Positions 48,961 through 60,973 are shown, counted from the stretch's first letter. The stretch is DNA of 64,000 bases from Oegoconia quadripuncta (GCA_949316235.1 OX438743.1:20705771-20769770); one strand, 5' to 3'. The notes: a model not told the origin generated them from the letters alone. Numbers and translations: made by a program.

Positions 48961-49579
48961 GAAAAAAATATATATATTTTATTCATTTTATGTAAAAGTA
49001 ATGTACTGTAAGCCGTATAAGTATTCCACAGAAAGCTTATATGTAATAAGTACCGGCAAAGAACCGGTTTATCATTAGAGCCTGTAAAAAGTATGATGAG
49101 CTTTATGGTCACATCGATATCTTTCATAACAAATATAATAAATTTTCAACATGTGTAAAGAAAATCTCATGAGGCGTTTATGCGCCGATTGTGGTGGACG
49201 TTGTATTGTCTTATCCATTGCTTCTTACGAAAGTAAAATAATGACGTTCGCGGAGGCAAAGCACTGTCTTACCATAGTCGTTGCATGAATGCTTATATTG
49301 GCAAGGCCCTAAATGCTTAAATAACATTAAGTACCTTCAATCCATATAACTATTTTGTTTTTGCCATATTTAACAGTTAAATGTAAGTGAATTTAGTTAT
49401 CCAGTAATTAATATAACATAGCATAACATGAATGTGTTAACTCAATGCAAATGTATTATACTTATCCGTGGAAGCTTTTTTGGCTAATGTATGATGCATA
49501 CTGTAACAAATACTGCTGTAATATTTATAGCTGTTTGCTTTCCTTTAAATAAATTAAAAAAATAAAAAAAAAGTAACCT

Positions 49580-50215
49580 TCTTACAGTTGGAAAATTATA
49601 TATTTTGCATGCCATCTTAAGATTACTTACGTGCATACCATACAATCCTGACAAGTTTCTCAATAAAAGAAAAAAGCATGCCGTGGCCCCAATAGTTTCC
49701 ATAAATACATCCTATGCTAGAAGACAATACCCTAAACAATCTGCGCATCTTTATAATTTAATAAATGAGATAATAAACATTATATCCCTTGACATGCCAT
49801 GATTGCAAGAAAACAGTAACTGGCTATCTAAAGACCAAAAACTATGATGAAATAGAATCTCTTTTGCAATATATTTCCTGAATATCTTATGTTACTTACC
49901 TTCCTTGATATCTAAATTGTACATGCAGCCATGTTGCTAAACCGATAGACTTCGCTTACACACATTCACAAACATAATACACACACAAACACACATACAC
50001 CCACACCCACTCACAAACACGCATACAACACATACCTCTACCTCTCTATTTTTATAATTTTATATCTAGTTGTTTGTTAAAATACTACGTACTTAATTTC
50101 TTGTTTAAATCATTTATGTAGTTGTAGAAGAGCGGAGCCTCCTAATACAGGAAAACATTTTCACTTAAAAGGAGACCCCTAATGCTGTTATAGATAATAA
50201 GAATAACTTACTTAA
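49580..50215 (+). pseudogene. LINE 3' region remnant
   Basis: A degenerate + reading (SINTSYARRQYPKQSAHLYN ... DYDEIESLLQ) resembles the end of a LINE ORF. A CACAAACACACATACACC stretch follows, then GAGCGGAGCCTCCTAATACA and AATAAACATTTTT at the end. Clade not assigned. Confidence 0.4.
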
Positions 50216-51106
50216 ATAAACATTTTTTAATTTTTTGATTTTTTTTATATATACACGTATACATTGAACAAACATAGGACAGAAACTACAATACAATTAG
50301 ATTTCTTCCAGCAAACCCTTGAAATATTTATTGCAGACAAAGAACATAAGTATACTTACAAATACAGAACAATCCATTAACAAAACATCACTGTTATTGG
50401 AACACATTTATAGGACGAACTTTTTAAATAGTTGAATAATTTTATTATACCAAAAAAATAGATATTACACGCAATACATCATATAATAGGCTGAATGAGT
50501 TACTGAGACAAGTTGAGATAGTGTTCCCTTAGTCGAATTTTAAAAATGGGTAGAGATTTTAACGCTGTTGGTAGGTAGGGTAGGGAGGGTTGGTCAATCG
50601 AATATCTCAGAAACTACACACGGCCCGTGTCAATGGCGGAAAAAAGCGACCTGTCGATAAAGTGACATACGATCACTCTTAAAAAAAAAGTAAAAAAAAT
50701 GTGTATGCTAATATTTCTTCTGTCCAAGTCAAATGTTATCCATTTTAAATTAGGTAATTGTTAAAAATTTCATAAATGTAGTAAATTTTTGATTTTGAGT
50801 ATTTGGTTCTAATTTAAACAGTTTTTACAAAACCTCCTTTTTGTTACAAATATTCGAGTTGGGGTTAGTTGAGCAACTAGCTCAATTGCAACCATCGACA
50901 AGGATGATTAAGTAAATATCGCAATAATTTCTTTTTTCCTAATTTATGTTTAATAATCTGTAAATCTTAAAATCATAAAATGTTAACATCTGATATAAAG
51001 TAGAAAAATTGAATATATTCCTGAAATTAAGCTAAAGATAAGTTTAGTTTTTATTGATTCTTATTTATAGATAACTTATTATGTTATGTTATGCCACTAA
51101 CATATT
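50216..51106. other. Nothing recognised
   Basis: AT-rich; no supported feature. Confidence 0.35.
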
Positions 51107-51325
51107 ATAAACTAGCTTTAGGCCCGCGACTTCGTCCGAGTGGAGATTTCATTAACATCGCTTCAGCAAAAAAATTGCCTATATGGTATTCCAGGTCCTG
51201 ATCTGTCCACCAACCAAATTACATCCAAATCCGTCCAGCCCTTTCGGCGTGAAGAGGTAACAAACATACATACATACAGACATACACACACACAAACTTT
51301 CGCGTTTATAATATTAGTTGGGGTA
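51107..51325 (+). repeat. Family H repeat, near full-length
   Basis: AACTAGCTTTAGGCCCGCGA at the left, ATTACATCCAAATCCGTCCA in the middle, CATACATACAGACATACAC, and TTATAATATTAGTTGG at the right. Confidence 0.65.
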
Positions 51326-51497
51326 AAAGTTGATTGTACAATAGCACTTTTATTTAATATCTAGTAAACATATAAGCCATACTTTGGCTGGAATTTTTAA
51401 CCACTCCATTTGCCCCACCCCGTTGCTCAACTTACCTCACCTATGGGGTACCTTGAGCATATCTGACTTTCTTCACTTAAATGGTTCTTATTAGAAA

Positions 51498-51695
51498 CTA
51501 GCTTTTCGCCCACGGCTTTGCCTGCGTGGAGTAATTTTATCGCGGAAATTTATTTAGCCCGCGGGAACTACTCACTTTATTGGGATTAAAACTGTCCTAT
51601 CTTTTAATCCAGAGTATGTTCTACCTTGTACCAAATTTCATCCAAATCCGTTCACATTCACATCCAAACTTTCGTACTTATAATATTAGTTAGAT
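51498..51695 (+). repeat. Family H repeat
   Basis: AACTAGCTTTTCGCCCACGG ... CCCGCGGGAACTACTCACTT ... TTATAATATTAGTTAG. The TTCGCCGTGATTG core is deleted. Confidence 0.65.
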
Positions 51696-52039
51696 AAATA
51701 GATTTTTTTTATTGACATTGGTTAGATAAATGAGTTACGTACCGTTTTATCCATAAAAACTTACATTTTCTTAAAAATACTGAGGTCCAATGTTCATAAA
51801 TTCATATCTGAAAAAGTTTAATAGCTGCCGAAGAGTCACCTTGTGCAAATGGAAAGTTATTGGAACGTGATCTTTTCAGATCAAATAGAGAAAGATTCTT
51901 GCGAGGTTGCTAAAGACAAGTATAAGGGCCTAAGTAAAGTAAATTTACCTGTTTATTTTTAACCCTAAATCAGCGTCAAGTACAAAGGAGTTTATTTAAG
52001 TTTTCTTCAAATTTAACCTTAAGAAACCGTTTTTTTTTC
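51696..52039. other. Nothing recognised
   Basis: No supported feature. Confidence 0.35.
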
Positions 52040-52372
52040 TGTTTTTTTTATGCACGACGGGTTCGTACTTAAACTCAATCACACCTGATGTTAAGTGAAG
52101 ATGAGGTCGAAGATGGCGTACTGACCCGGAAACCCCAACACATTTAGGGGACTGGCTATCTTATCTCTGACAACCGGAACACTACAATGCTATTAACATT
52201 GCTGCTTGGCGGCAGATTTAGATAAGATGGTGGTAACTAGCCAGGCGGACATTTGAAATGCCACCACCACCAACCAAACCGAGTACTTAAACATGTACCC
52301 CGCTGGGGATCGAATCCGCGACCTCCGAATCGTAAACCCAATGTTGTTTACATTGAGCCACGGAGGCGGTTG
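52040..52372 (-). mobile_element. tRNA-headed SINE (family S1)
   Basis: Minus strand: ACCGCCTCCGTGGCTCAATG head, GGTTTACGATTCGGAGGTCG, B box GATTCGATCCCCAGCGGGG, complete body, and tail GTGCATAAAAAAAACAG at 52040. Well preserved. Confidence 0.78.
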
Positions 52373-53717
52373 AATTTTTCTTAAGTAGCGAAACCAAATC
52401 GGTTTGGAATCAATTAAGCGGTTTTTGTCTCTATCACTACAAACTTCAAACGATACCGATGGGTGCACTTTCTGTCTGAATTAATCCGATTTATTATGGT
52501 TTAAGGTAGCGTCTCATTTTTGTCGCGTTCCGAACGCAACCTGTTCGAAAATACCGGCAAATAAAGGTATCTATCGGCCTCTATTTGCCGATATTTTCGA
52601 AAACTTTAAACTTCAAGAATATATGAGAAGATATTATAATACTAGATATAATAATAATAATATTAGATTTAATAATATTGTTTGCCTTCACCACTTTGAA
52701 TATCGGTCGTCATAATCTGTAAAGGGTTATGTATAAGGTATCTTAATGTGTAATTAATAACTGTAAATTGAAAATATAGAAAATCCCCGGAAAACTATGA
52801 TATCATCCAAACAACTGTGTTAAAAGCTAATTATCATCGAAATTGCTTAACCATTGACATTATACATAGCTAATAACCTTCGCACTCGTTTAACCTTCAA
52901 TATGAAAAAAACCTCCTCGAGTCGGACCACTACTGAAATACATCCGTACAAAAACTGGACACATACATATGTCGCTTTCAAATGCATAATACCCGTCATT
53001 TTTGTCGTTGGGATTAAAAATATGTAGCAAAATTTTTTTATTGCATTGAATTAAAAGCTTTCATTTCAACTTGAAATCTATAATACACTTACATTATTGT
53101 GGGGGACAGCAGTGGACTGTATGTTATTGTTACTTCTAAGACTTTATTTTTCGTTTTTACCATAGTAATTGTAATAGTTACAAGAATACACAAATTTACA
53201 AATAATATTTTTTACAATTACATTTTCTTGCTCGTTTCTGAAACGCTGTCACGCAACTAGTTAGAGTTGCGTGTATATGATACGACGGACGTCCGGCCAT
53301 CGCTCTCTCTCTCTTGCTCGCTGTCCGTATCAATTATGTTATAGCTCCATAGTAATTGTACATCACTGTTATACTGAAATTAAAAGAACCATATCACAAA
53401 AAAGAATCATTCCCATCTCTATACCGATTATCGTTCTACTTCAACAACTATGGGTCATTTAGGGAACGAGTTCACACTCAATTTAACTTTATCTCAACGA
53501 CTGAACTCCGGTTTTAAGCAAATTTTATTCCGACGAGGAAAATCAATGTGAAAGGAATATTATTACCGTTCTTTTTTAATGAAAATTTTTGGTGTGAATT
53601 GACCATAGCGACATTTGGTTGATGAGTTCGGTGAAATTGACTTTTTTTTTTCAATTAAGACGCTTCGAAAATTTGTAACTGTTTTGTTTCGTATTAAAAT
53701 TTTATTTATTTATTTAT
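52373..53717. other. Unassigned DNA
   Basis: A near 53250-53345 segment (CACGCAACTAGTTAGAGTTG, then CTCTCTCTCTCTTGCTCGC) stands out but matches no family here. A short inverted repeat CTATCGGC...TTTCGAAAA lies near 52550-52600. No gene. Confidence 0.35.
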
Positions 53718-53912
53718 ACTAGCTTTATCGTAGAAATTTGTTTATCCTGTGGGAACTACTTACTTTATCAGGATAAAAAATATCCTATGTTTCAATCCAG
53801 GGTTTGTTCTACTTAAATACCAAAACTTATCCAAATCCGTTCATCCGTTTCGCCGTGATTGAGCAACAAACAAACAAACATGCCAACTTTCGCATTTATA
53901 CTATTAGTTAGA
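53718..53912 (+). repeat. Family H repeat
   Basis: ACTAGCTTTATCGTAGAAAT, CTGTGGGAACTACTTACTTT, CGTTTCGCCGTGATTGAGCA and a terminal TATACTATTAGTTAG. Confidence 0.65.
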
Positions 53913-54171
53913 CTTTATTGTGCAGGCGTACAGAAGGCTCCATACTTAATCACGCCAGGCTACTTTACATGGTTAATGGAAGCGTGCTGGATCTTTACGC
54001 TTAACCAGCTTAAGCATGTGCAGTTCGCTTAAATGATAGTCCAGACTAGACGGTCATGTTAGAGCACTAACTTGAATAGCTATCATTCTATCATTAATTA
54101 TGTAAAACAGCCCTGTAATAACTATAATGACGACTATAGCTCGACACATCTTATTGTATTATGTGTGAACG

Positions 54172-54230
54172 ATGGACTTTTTCAGAAAGGAGTCACAAGG
54201 GCTTCTCCCTTGTGACTCCTTGTAAGTCCA
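54172..54230. repeat. Hairpin
   Basis: ATGGACTT...AGGAGTCACAAGGG, a five-base loop CTTCT, then CCCTTGTGACTCCT...AAGTCCAT. The inner arms are perfect over 14 bp. Confidence 0.7.
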
Positions 54231-54384
54231 TACATTACAGCTGCGTGTATTTGTTTAGAATTTTGAAAGTATTTCTCCCCAATAAGAAGTTATTTATTAT
54301 TAACTTCTTATTATTAAAATTATTATTATATTAATTAAAAATTATTTGTTTGTTTATTGTGCATTGAAAAGTAAAAGACCTGGG

Positions 54385-54535
54385 GCTCAACCGCCTAACT
54401 CAAAGCTACAGCGATAGCCATAGCAATGCACTGTCCGTCCTTGTCATTGTGTTACAATATGACAAGGACGGACAATGTATTGACGTCATAAACGATAGCA
54501 TTTCCCAAAGCAATTGAGTCAGGCGGTCTGACTGC
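54385..54535. mobile_element. Short palindromic MITE
   Basis: The outer arms (ACCGCCTAACTCAAAGCT and reverse complement ACCGCCTGACTCAATTGCTT) and the inner arms (CACTGTCCGTCCTTGTCA / TGACAAGGACGGACAATG) are inverted around 54450. No coding capacity. Confidence 0.65.
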
Positions 54536-54799
54536 TATTCGTGATGCGCACGGGGTCAACGCACGTACAGGTTCACTCACTATAACGCAACTATCACGTA
54601 GGTACTCAACTTTATTTTTATAAGTTTTTCACATTTCCATCCCGCATGCAATTGGTTTCAGACTATGGGTACCTGTTATAAGAAAGCTCAAGGTCACACA
54701 CAAGATAAACACCTAACTGAAGATGAACCAGATCAAACCTCCGATTGTGTAACGAATTACAAATAACAAGGGAATTTGCTTAAATTTAAAGTTCAAGAT

Positions 54800-55130
54800 T
54801 TTAATCATTGTGGCATTGAAACGTGGGAAAACAGAAGAAAGCTCAAGGTCACACAACAAGTTGTGAAGAGGGTAAAGCTCACCGTTTCACTACGGGATTG
54901 AATCAGGAATGGAGAATTCTTTAGAAGAATGAAAGTCACCGACCTAGCCCATATTAGTAAGTTGAAGTGGCAGTGGGCATGACATAGCACATAGCTCGTA
55001 GCCAATGAAGTATAAAAGTCCCACAGTGGAGACCACGCACCGGCAAGATCAGTTTAAGAAGTCTACTTACAAGTCGCCGATTTTCTTATCACACACTGGC
55101 TATCCTGAACATAAGCCTCTGCTACTGCAC
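54800..55130 (+). pseudogene. RTE-type LINE C-terminal remnant
   Basis: The reading contains words like RLHHYGI..RNGEFFR, KVTDLAHISKLKWQWA and HRQDQFKKSTYKSP, matching the region upstream of GRP..RW.DD. Multiple frame breaks. Confidence 0.5.
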
Positions 55131-55867
55131 GATTTGGTTCGTTTTTAATGGGAGGATTTGCCCTAATTGCTATACTGAATTTTTAGAAGCTCCGCACTAA
55201 TGCTGCCCACCGCTGGTCATGCTGCATTGTTCACGATCCCATAGTCACATTTAAGACGGGCTGGTCCTATTTTACTCGCTTCTCATATGCTGTCCTGTTA
55301 TCAAATATCATTATCCATTCCCTTTATTACTTACTCTGAACATTTGAACAAGTAATCCGCATCAAAAGCTTTCGTTCCGAAATTAAATTAATAATCTTTA
55401 TTGGTAAAGTCGAAAAATGCGAAATCAGGAAATCCAATTTCGTTATGCGGCGGTCTTTTCGAATGGCTTTCTGCTTAACATTTAATATGGATTCTGAATT
55501 ACGTTTTTTTTTTTTTTTTTTTTAATGCATTATTTCACTTGGATACCCAAGAAGCCATAGATTAGACGTGGAATATGGTTCATACCCTTTTTAACTTCAA
55601 AAAAGGAGGTTATAAATACGGTTGTATTTTTTTTTGTTACTTCAGAACTCAGTCATTTATAAGCCGATTCAGAAACTTCTTTTTATATTTAATAGGACAT
55701 ACTTCGCAGGATGGTCCCATGTTCATCGTAATCTTGTTCTGATGAATGGATCTATGTGGAATTGAGGGAAGTCCTCACATATTATAAGCATGCATATAGC
55801 AATTTTCAATGCGGTTTGGGGACTTCCTATGCCTTAGAATTTTTAATTCTCAGGCAGGCATTTTTGA
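55131..55867. other. Nothing recognised
   Basis: A T19 run sits at 55506-55523, possibly a poly(A) of a minus-strand retroposon. No gene. Confidence 0.35.
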
Positions 55868-56195
55868 CCGCCTCCGTGGCTCAATGTAAACAACATTGGG
55901 TTTACGATTCGGAGGTCGCGGGTTCGATCCCCAGCGGGTTAAATGTAGAAGTACTCGGTTTGGTTGGTGGAAGGGCATTTTAAATGTCCGCCTGGCTAGC
56001 TACCACCATCTTAACTAAATCTGCCGCCAAGCAGTAATGTTAAGCATTGTTATGTTCCGGTTGTCAGAGATAAGATAGCCAGTCCCCCAAATGTGTTGGG
56101 GTTTCCGGGTCAGTACGCTTCCACCTTCGACCTCACCTTCACTTAACATCAGGTGTGATTGAGGTCAAGAACCAACCCGTTGTGCATTAAAAAAT
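55868..56195 (+). mobile_element. tRNA-headed SINE (family S1), reference copy
   Basis: Head GACCGCCTCCGTGGCTCAATG, B box GGTTCGATCCCCAGCGGG, body with GTACTCGGTTTGGTTGGTGG, TGTCCGCCTGGCTAGCTACC, CAGAGATAAGATAGCCAGTC, TTCACTTAACATCAGGTGTG, end GTGCATTAAAAAATG. The most complete copy. Confidence 0.82.
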
Positions 56196-56375
56196 GCAGG
56201 TTTCCTCATGATGTTTTCCTTCACCGTTTTAAGAGCAGTCGGATAAATGCACATAAGTAATTAAATTTCCTCAAAAATTACTAAAAAAAACTCATTGTTA
56301 CATGGCCTGCTTGGGAATCGAACATGGACCACCCACATTGGGAGACCGTGTCTTAACTGCTGAGCCACCGACGAT
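56196..56375 (-). mobile_element. tRNA-headed SINE (family S4)
   Basis: The minus strand begins CGGTGGCTCAGCAGTTAAGAC (A box) with B box TGTTCGATTCCCAAGCAGG. The opposite end carries AAGGAAAACATCATGAGGAA, a block frequent in lepidopteran SINEs. It abuts the S1 copy tail to tail. Confidence 0.65.
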
Positions 56376-56639
56376 GGGTATTGTGTGAATAAAAATTTCC
56401 TTCACTTTGCTCTTTGAATCCGGAACCCCAAAACTTTATAATTCTATTTGCTGCTGTTTTTAGCTTTTCATTTAAGCTGTTTGCGGAACTCGTGTTTGAA
56501 TACAAGTAGTGCAGAAAGGTTACTCTTGTTGATTTGGTTTTTCGCTAAAAGTTGCGGGCTAATTTTAAAACGAGTTACTTAATTGCTTTTTATTCATACG
56601 AGCTGCAGTCGCTTTGTTAGAGGAATAATAAATGACCTG

Positions 56640-56735
56640 GGACTTACACATTTCGCCATCTTCCACACTAAGCAACTAGGCTTGTATTATGTATACCAGA
56701 TCGTTGATAAACTACACGATTACATGTTTATTTAT
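56640..56735 (-). repeat. SINE family S3, 3' fragment
   Basis: The reverse strand contains CTAGTTGCTTAGTGTGGAAG and ATGGCGAAATGTGTAAG. Confidence 0.5.
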
Positions 56736-56936
56736 CAGTGTTTTACTCTCTGAGCAATTATACACACTGAGCTATGAACCATTTGTACGGCTGTAACATA
56801 CACATACTCTAGTGTATCCTGATGTTACTTTTATGAATTGTTGTAAAATATTTTTATCCAAGTGCTTTGGAACTTATGGTATGTGTGTGACTGGAGATAC
56901 AAATAAACGATTTATCTATCTATCTATTTTTTTATA
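56736..56936 (+). repeat. Retroposon 3' region
   Basis: Related to 33865-34060: ACACTGAGCTATGAACCATT, then AAATAAACGATTTATC and (TATC)n at the right. Confidence 0.5.
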
Positions 56937-56939
56937 AAT

Positions 56940-57089
56940 ATACAGGGCGTCCCACGCCTATGCCACATGGAGGGAAAGTACCTTGAATTTGGTAGATTGA
57001 ACATTTTACTGAAAGAAGTCATTATTTTAATTTTAACAACAATTTAAACTACATTCATAGATAAAATTTTTAAATATTCTACAAAATTA
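56940..57089. repeat. One end of the mariner-like foldback family
   Basis: TACAGGGCGTCCCACGCCTA through TTTACTGAAAGAAGTCATTA matches 10020-10140. The opposite end is missing. Confidence 0.7.
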
Positions 57090-57305
57090 GCTCTAACAAA
57101 ATTAACCCGACAAACTTTGGCATTGGCACGTACATGACAATAAAATAATATATTCATTAAAAAAACTAGCCTTAAAAATTTTGTTTCCGAGTCAAATAAT
57201 TAAATGTAACTGCAAATGAAAATATACATTAACAGACTTACTTCATTTCGATTGTACCTTGTTTTATCAATGAGAAAAAACAGGCAACGTTCCATTGTTA
57301 TTACG
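57090..57305. repeat. Dispersed repeat, inverse of 34785-35045
   Basis: AACCCGACAAACTTTGGCAT ... GAGAAAAAACAGGCAACGTTC. The class is unknown. Confidence 0.55.
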
Positions 57306-57804
57306 ATAAATATATTTAGTAAGAGGTCTGTGAGTTAAATAAAGGCTTGTGATAGAAAATTATTCGAAGACCCTCGAACCTGGTGGTTCATTAATATGCA
57401 TGATCATAAACAGTCTCATGGCAAGTCGCTTGGTGGTAGCGATATTGCTACTGAAGTAGCGTTCACGTGACTATCTCGCACTTAGAAATCCGTGGAGATG
57501 CTTGTAAGTCATATAAATAAAGTTATTGCATTCCGTACCAAATATAACAAAACAAAACAAAAAATAAGTTTGTTAATTAATAGTATTTCTTACAAACAGA
57601 ATAATAATACAATTACCTACTTTAAAAAAAATCACATAGAAAAAACTTACTCGAAGACTCTGGTTGGTGAAATCGTATAATCGTTTGAAATTAATGTTAA
57701 AAATGATGGTATAATTTCAACTTCAATGTGAATTTTAGACAGTTGGTTGATTAATCTTTATGGGATAAGTACGCCTTTGTAATTAATTTTAAGTCAGTTA
57801 TTAT
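57306..57804. other. Nothing recognised
   Basis: No supported feature. Confidence 0.35.
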
Positions 57805-57848
57805 TTTTTTTATATGAGAGGGCGGCAAACGAGCGTGCGGGTCACATT
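57805..57848 (-). repeat. LINE family L1, extreme 3' end
   Basis: TATATGAGAGGGCGGCAAAC then GAGCGTGCGGGTCAC, only the 3' terminus. Confidence 0.6.
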
Positions 57849-58534
57849 TATAATATATTACAATTACTTATCTAAATTTAATGAATTATAATAGTTGCAA
57901 ACAAACAAACTTATGCCACAATGAAACAGAAAAATCGCAAATGTATCTAATACCAGGGAAATAAACATCGATTGGTCTCATTAGGTGTACTATAAAAACC
58001 ATCTTATCCTAGAAGTCTCTATAGACATGAAGTAATCAGAAGAAATATCTACATCATGTTACAATATAATACAGATAAGAACTTAATTATGGGCTCAAAA
58101 CTAACAGTTCAAAAAGGGATTCTAAAAGCGCCGAATATTTTTTTTATTTTCAATTACATCTCCATAGCATTCCTTGTTAACCATACGTCAGCCTAGTACC
58201 AGTATTAAAGTGTGCTTTAATAATGAGTTAGCGTGTCTAGACACATTCAGCCTAGCCGTGCCACAGGTAAAGTATAAATTTAATTTGCAATAAAGTGACT
58301 TCGTGCACTGCTTGTGTAATTAAAAAACTGGCAAGTGCGAGGCGTTACGGAAAGCCTGAAACAGAAAAACCTGTAGAGGCCTACATGATGATATACATTA
58401 AGCTGTATCAGCAAATCATGATTGTTTTTCTATAGTTTAAAATTGTTCGACTCAACCTCGAACACCGTCGCAAGGTCGCTCTCAGTCTTTTACAGGATGC
58501 ACTTCGGTGAGTGTGAAGAACGTTCACTGCTGAA
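57849..58534. other. Nothing recognised
   Basis: AT-rich, no supported feature. Confidence 0.35.
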
Positions 58535-58890
58535 CGTAATGTGTCCCTCATAGAATTGCAGAGTGACCGGTTGGAAGCTGCCTACATTCAGAGTCTTCCT
58601 GAGGCCACCTTGTGAGTGGACGTCCTACGCTGCGCTTGTCTGTGCGTGGTCTGCACTCGAGAAATTTAATACCCTACCGGCCATCAGTTCTTTGAGCTAG
58701 GTGCCCTGCTAACTGCCACTTCAACTTGCTCATTCACTGGGCTGTCAACCTTCGTTTCCCTACGGATTTCATCATTTCGATTCGATCACGTATGTTAATT
58801 CCGAGCATCACCTTCTCTAGTTGTGTGACTTTGAGCTTTCTAATAAGGCCTATAGTGAGAGATCACGTTTCAGTGCCATAATCATCACAT
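58535..58890 (-). pseudogene. RTE-type LINE C-terminal remnant
   Basis: The minus strand reads a GRPRQAQRRTSTHKV-like frame with breaks, followed by TAGGCAGCTTCCAACCGGTC. It is the same region as 28745-29160. Confidence 0.6.
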
Positions 58891-58899
58891 AATGTCAAT

Positions 58900-59650
58900 A
58901 CAAGGAGCAAAAATCAATTAGCTGTACCTTTTAGTAGACTTAGTAAAGTTAGTAAGTCATTCAGAGGTCAATGTGTGCGCTTCTACAACAAGGTTCCCAT
59001 GGATATACGGAATCTTCCGCTTAATAAATTTAAACTTATTATAAAACAAAAATTATGTAAAAAGGGATATTACAAAATTTCAGACTACATTAACTGTCAG
59101 TCAGTATGTCCAAGCTACTAAATACACAAATACACAAATGCACCAACTCAATACAGAAATGGACACACGCAATACTCAAATACACACATACGCAATACAC
59201 AATTGCATCCACGCAATACACAAATGCACACACGCAATACACAAATGCTCACACACAATACACAAATGGACACACGATATTACAAATGCACGCCCGCAAT
59301 TACACAAATGCACACACGCTATACGCAAATGCACAAATACGCAAAACACAAATTCACGTACACGCAATATAGAAATGCACACACGGAATCACAAAATTGC
59401 ACACGCGCAATCACAAATGCACTCATACTATACACAATTCCATTGTCTCTTTTTACTTTTTTATCAATGCTAACTTTTATTTTTTGTTTTAGTAAACCGT
59501 GGGGTGAAGATCTGGTTACCTGAGACACAGGTTTCCCTAGTTCAGGCACCAGTCTCCACATAAAATTATAGTCCCTAGCTATATTTAACTCTACTGTACA
59601 ATAATGCTATAATGTGGAGAAAAATAAATAAATGATTGATTGATGGATTG
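58900..59650 (+). mobile_element. CR1-like LINE 3' end with a minisatellite in its tail
   Basis: It begins with an RT C-terminus (SFRGQCVRFYNKVPMDIRNL, then PLNKFKLIIKQKLCKKGYYK and ISDYINCQ) in one frame. The 21-bp minisatellite (59107-59440) follows, then a 3' UTR (GTGGGGTGAAGATCTGGTTA ... AATGTGGAG) ending in AAATAAATAAATGATTGATT. The order ORF end, repeat, 3' tail suggests one truncated insertion. Confidence 0.65.
59107..59440 (+). repeat. 21-bp minisatellite
   Basis: The consensus unit ACACGCAATACACAAATGCAC is repeated about 14 times and decays to the right. A 21-bp period is seven codons, so all frames remain open and give HTQYTNA-like repeats without being genes. Confidence 0.8.
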
Positions 59651-59679
59651 ACTATCACGGAAAGATAAATCATCTTCTT

Positions 59680-59795
59680 TTTTATGCACGACTTTAGCAC
59701 TTGACCTCAATCACACCTGATGTTAAACGAAAATGAGGCCGAAGGTGAAAGCGTACTGACCCGGAAACCCCAATATATTTGGGGGACTGGCTATC
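59680..59795 (-). repeat. SINE family S1, 3' fragment
   Basis: GACCTCAATCACACCTGATG and GGGGACTGGCTATC in reverse orientation, cut sharply at the R1-like fragment. Confidence 0.65.
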
Positions 59796-59885
59796 AGCGA
59801 GCGGTATGAAGCGCGACACGGCCCGATGCGACGACACCTCCGAGGTTTCATCCTCCCGCGGGTCGCCTCCGACGACTACATTTAG
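59796..59885. repeat. R1-type LINE fragment
   Basis: GCGAGCGGTATGAAGCGCGA, then GCCCGATGCGACGACACCTC. It matches 8529-8637. Confidence 0.65.
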
Positions 59886-60349
59886 ACAGATACTGGTAGC
59901 ATAAGAATGGAATGCTAGAGCATCTAGTATACTTAATCCGGCACTGCTGCTACCCCAACATGGTGCTGCAAATAGAAGGCGATGCAGTTGCTCTAAAATG
60001 ATTGCCTTTATAGTCTGTAATTCAGATGCAAAGTAGATTATATATTAAAACTTTCGTAGTTCCACTATGACATGAGTGCACAAAATGAAGAATTTCATGG
60101 AAAATCCCGTACCGTATCATACATTCCCACTTTACAGTGGTTTTTATTTGAGCACGCGCCATTGGAGCATGTCGACGAATGCGAAAGCTTTTAAACAAAT
60201 GAAACTTAGACGTGCTCGTTTGAAAACCTACTTGTGTATTTTACCTTTTTCAAATTATTGCTGCATTACTACTCGTATGTCCATGTCAGTGTAGAAAGAG
60301 GTCACATTGTTTATTATATTGTTATTCACAGCCTGTTGATGTGTCATAT
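59886..60349. other. Nothing recognised
   Basis: No supported feature. Confidence 0.35.
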
Positions 60350-60973
60350 TTAACCCTTAACTACTCACGTGGGGTTCACTTGGACCCCAGTGCTAATTCA
60401 AAGTTATGTAATTTCTCGAATTTTGCAAGTATCTTCTCTACGCGCCTAGTAGCTGCCAAAAACGCTCATTACTTCACAATTCACTTGCATGCGTTCCCCA
60501 AAGTTGCTTTGATGCGTTTAGAGAGTGAGTCAAACGGGTTTTTTGGAGGTGACATTTTTGTTGAACCATTGCAAAAACATATGATACGAAGTAGGGAAAT
60601 TGAGAGTCAGAATCTTCCACGACACTCCCTCCATCAACTTCCAAAGGCTGTGTATCTTTTGTCCAAGATCTATAGACGTGAAAATGAAATCACGATACGC
60701 CAAAATTGTAAGGACCATTTGACAATATTATGTCACAATATGATGACATGTGACGTGTTACTTATTAATAATTTTAAGTTCTACGAATGGTAAGTGTTTA
60801 TGTTTTTGTTGATTTTTCAGATTGCTAAATAAAAAACTAAAATTTGGTAGAACCATAGAGGAATAACACTACCCGAAGTAGAACCAATTGTTTCATTTTG
60901 ATTTTGAAGGCGGGTCCATAAGCCCCCACGCGAGCACTTATATGAGTTTTTAGCGCAAGTAATTGAGGGTTAA
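60350..60973. mobile_element. piggyBac-like non-autonomous element
   Basis: TTAA at 60350-60353 and 60970-60973 is the piggyBac target duplication. The ends are CCCTTAACTACT and (reverse complement) CCCTCAATTACT, with 10 of 12 identical. Subterminal inverted blocks CACGTGGGGTTCACTTGGAC and (reverse) CGCGTGGGGGCTTATGGACC lie inside. A 150-codon open frame at 60341-60793 crosses the left end and has no transposase motif, so it is not counted as a gene. Confidence 0.7.

Noticed and set aside
59106..59473. Three overlapping + open frames of His/Thr/Asn repeats
   Set aside because: They are produced by the 21-bp minisatellite, whose period is a multiple of three. There are no start context or flanking gene features.
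60341..60793. 150-aa open frame as a gene
   Set aside because: It starts outside and runs across the left end of a piggyBac-like element. No transposase or other motif is seen.
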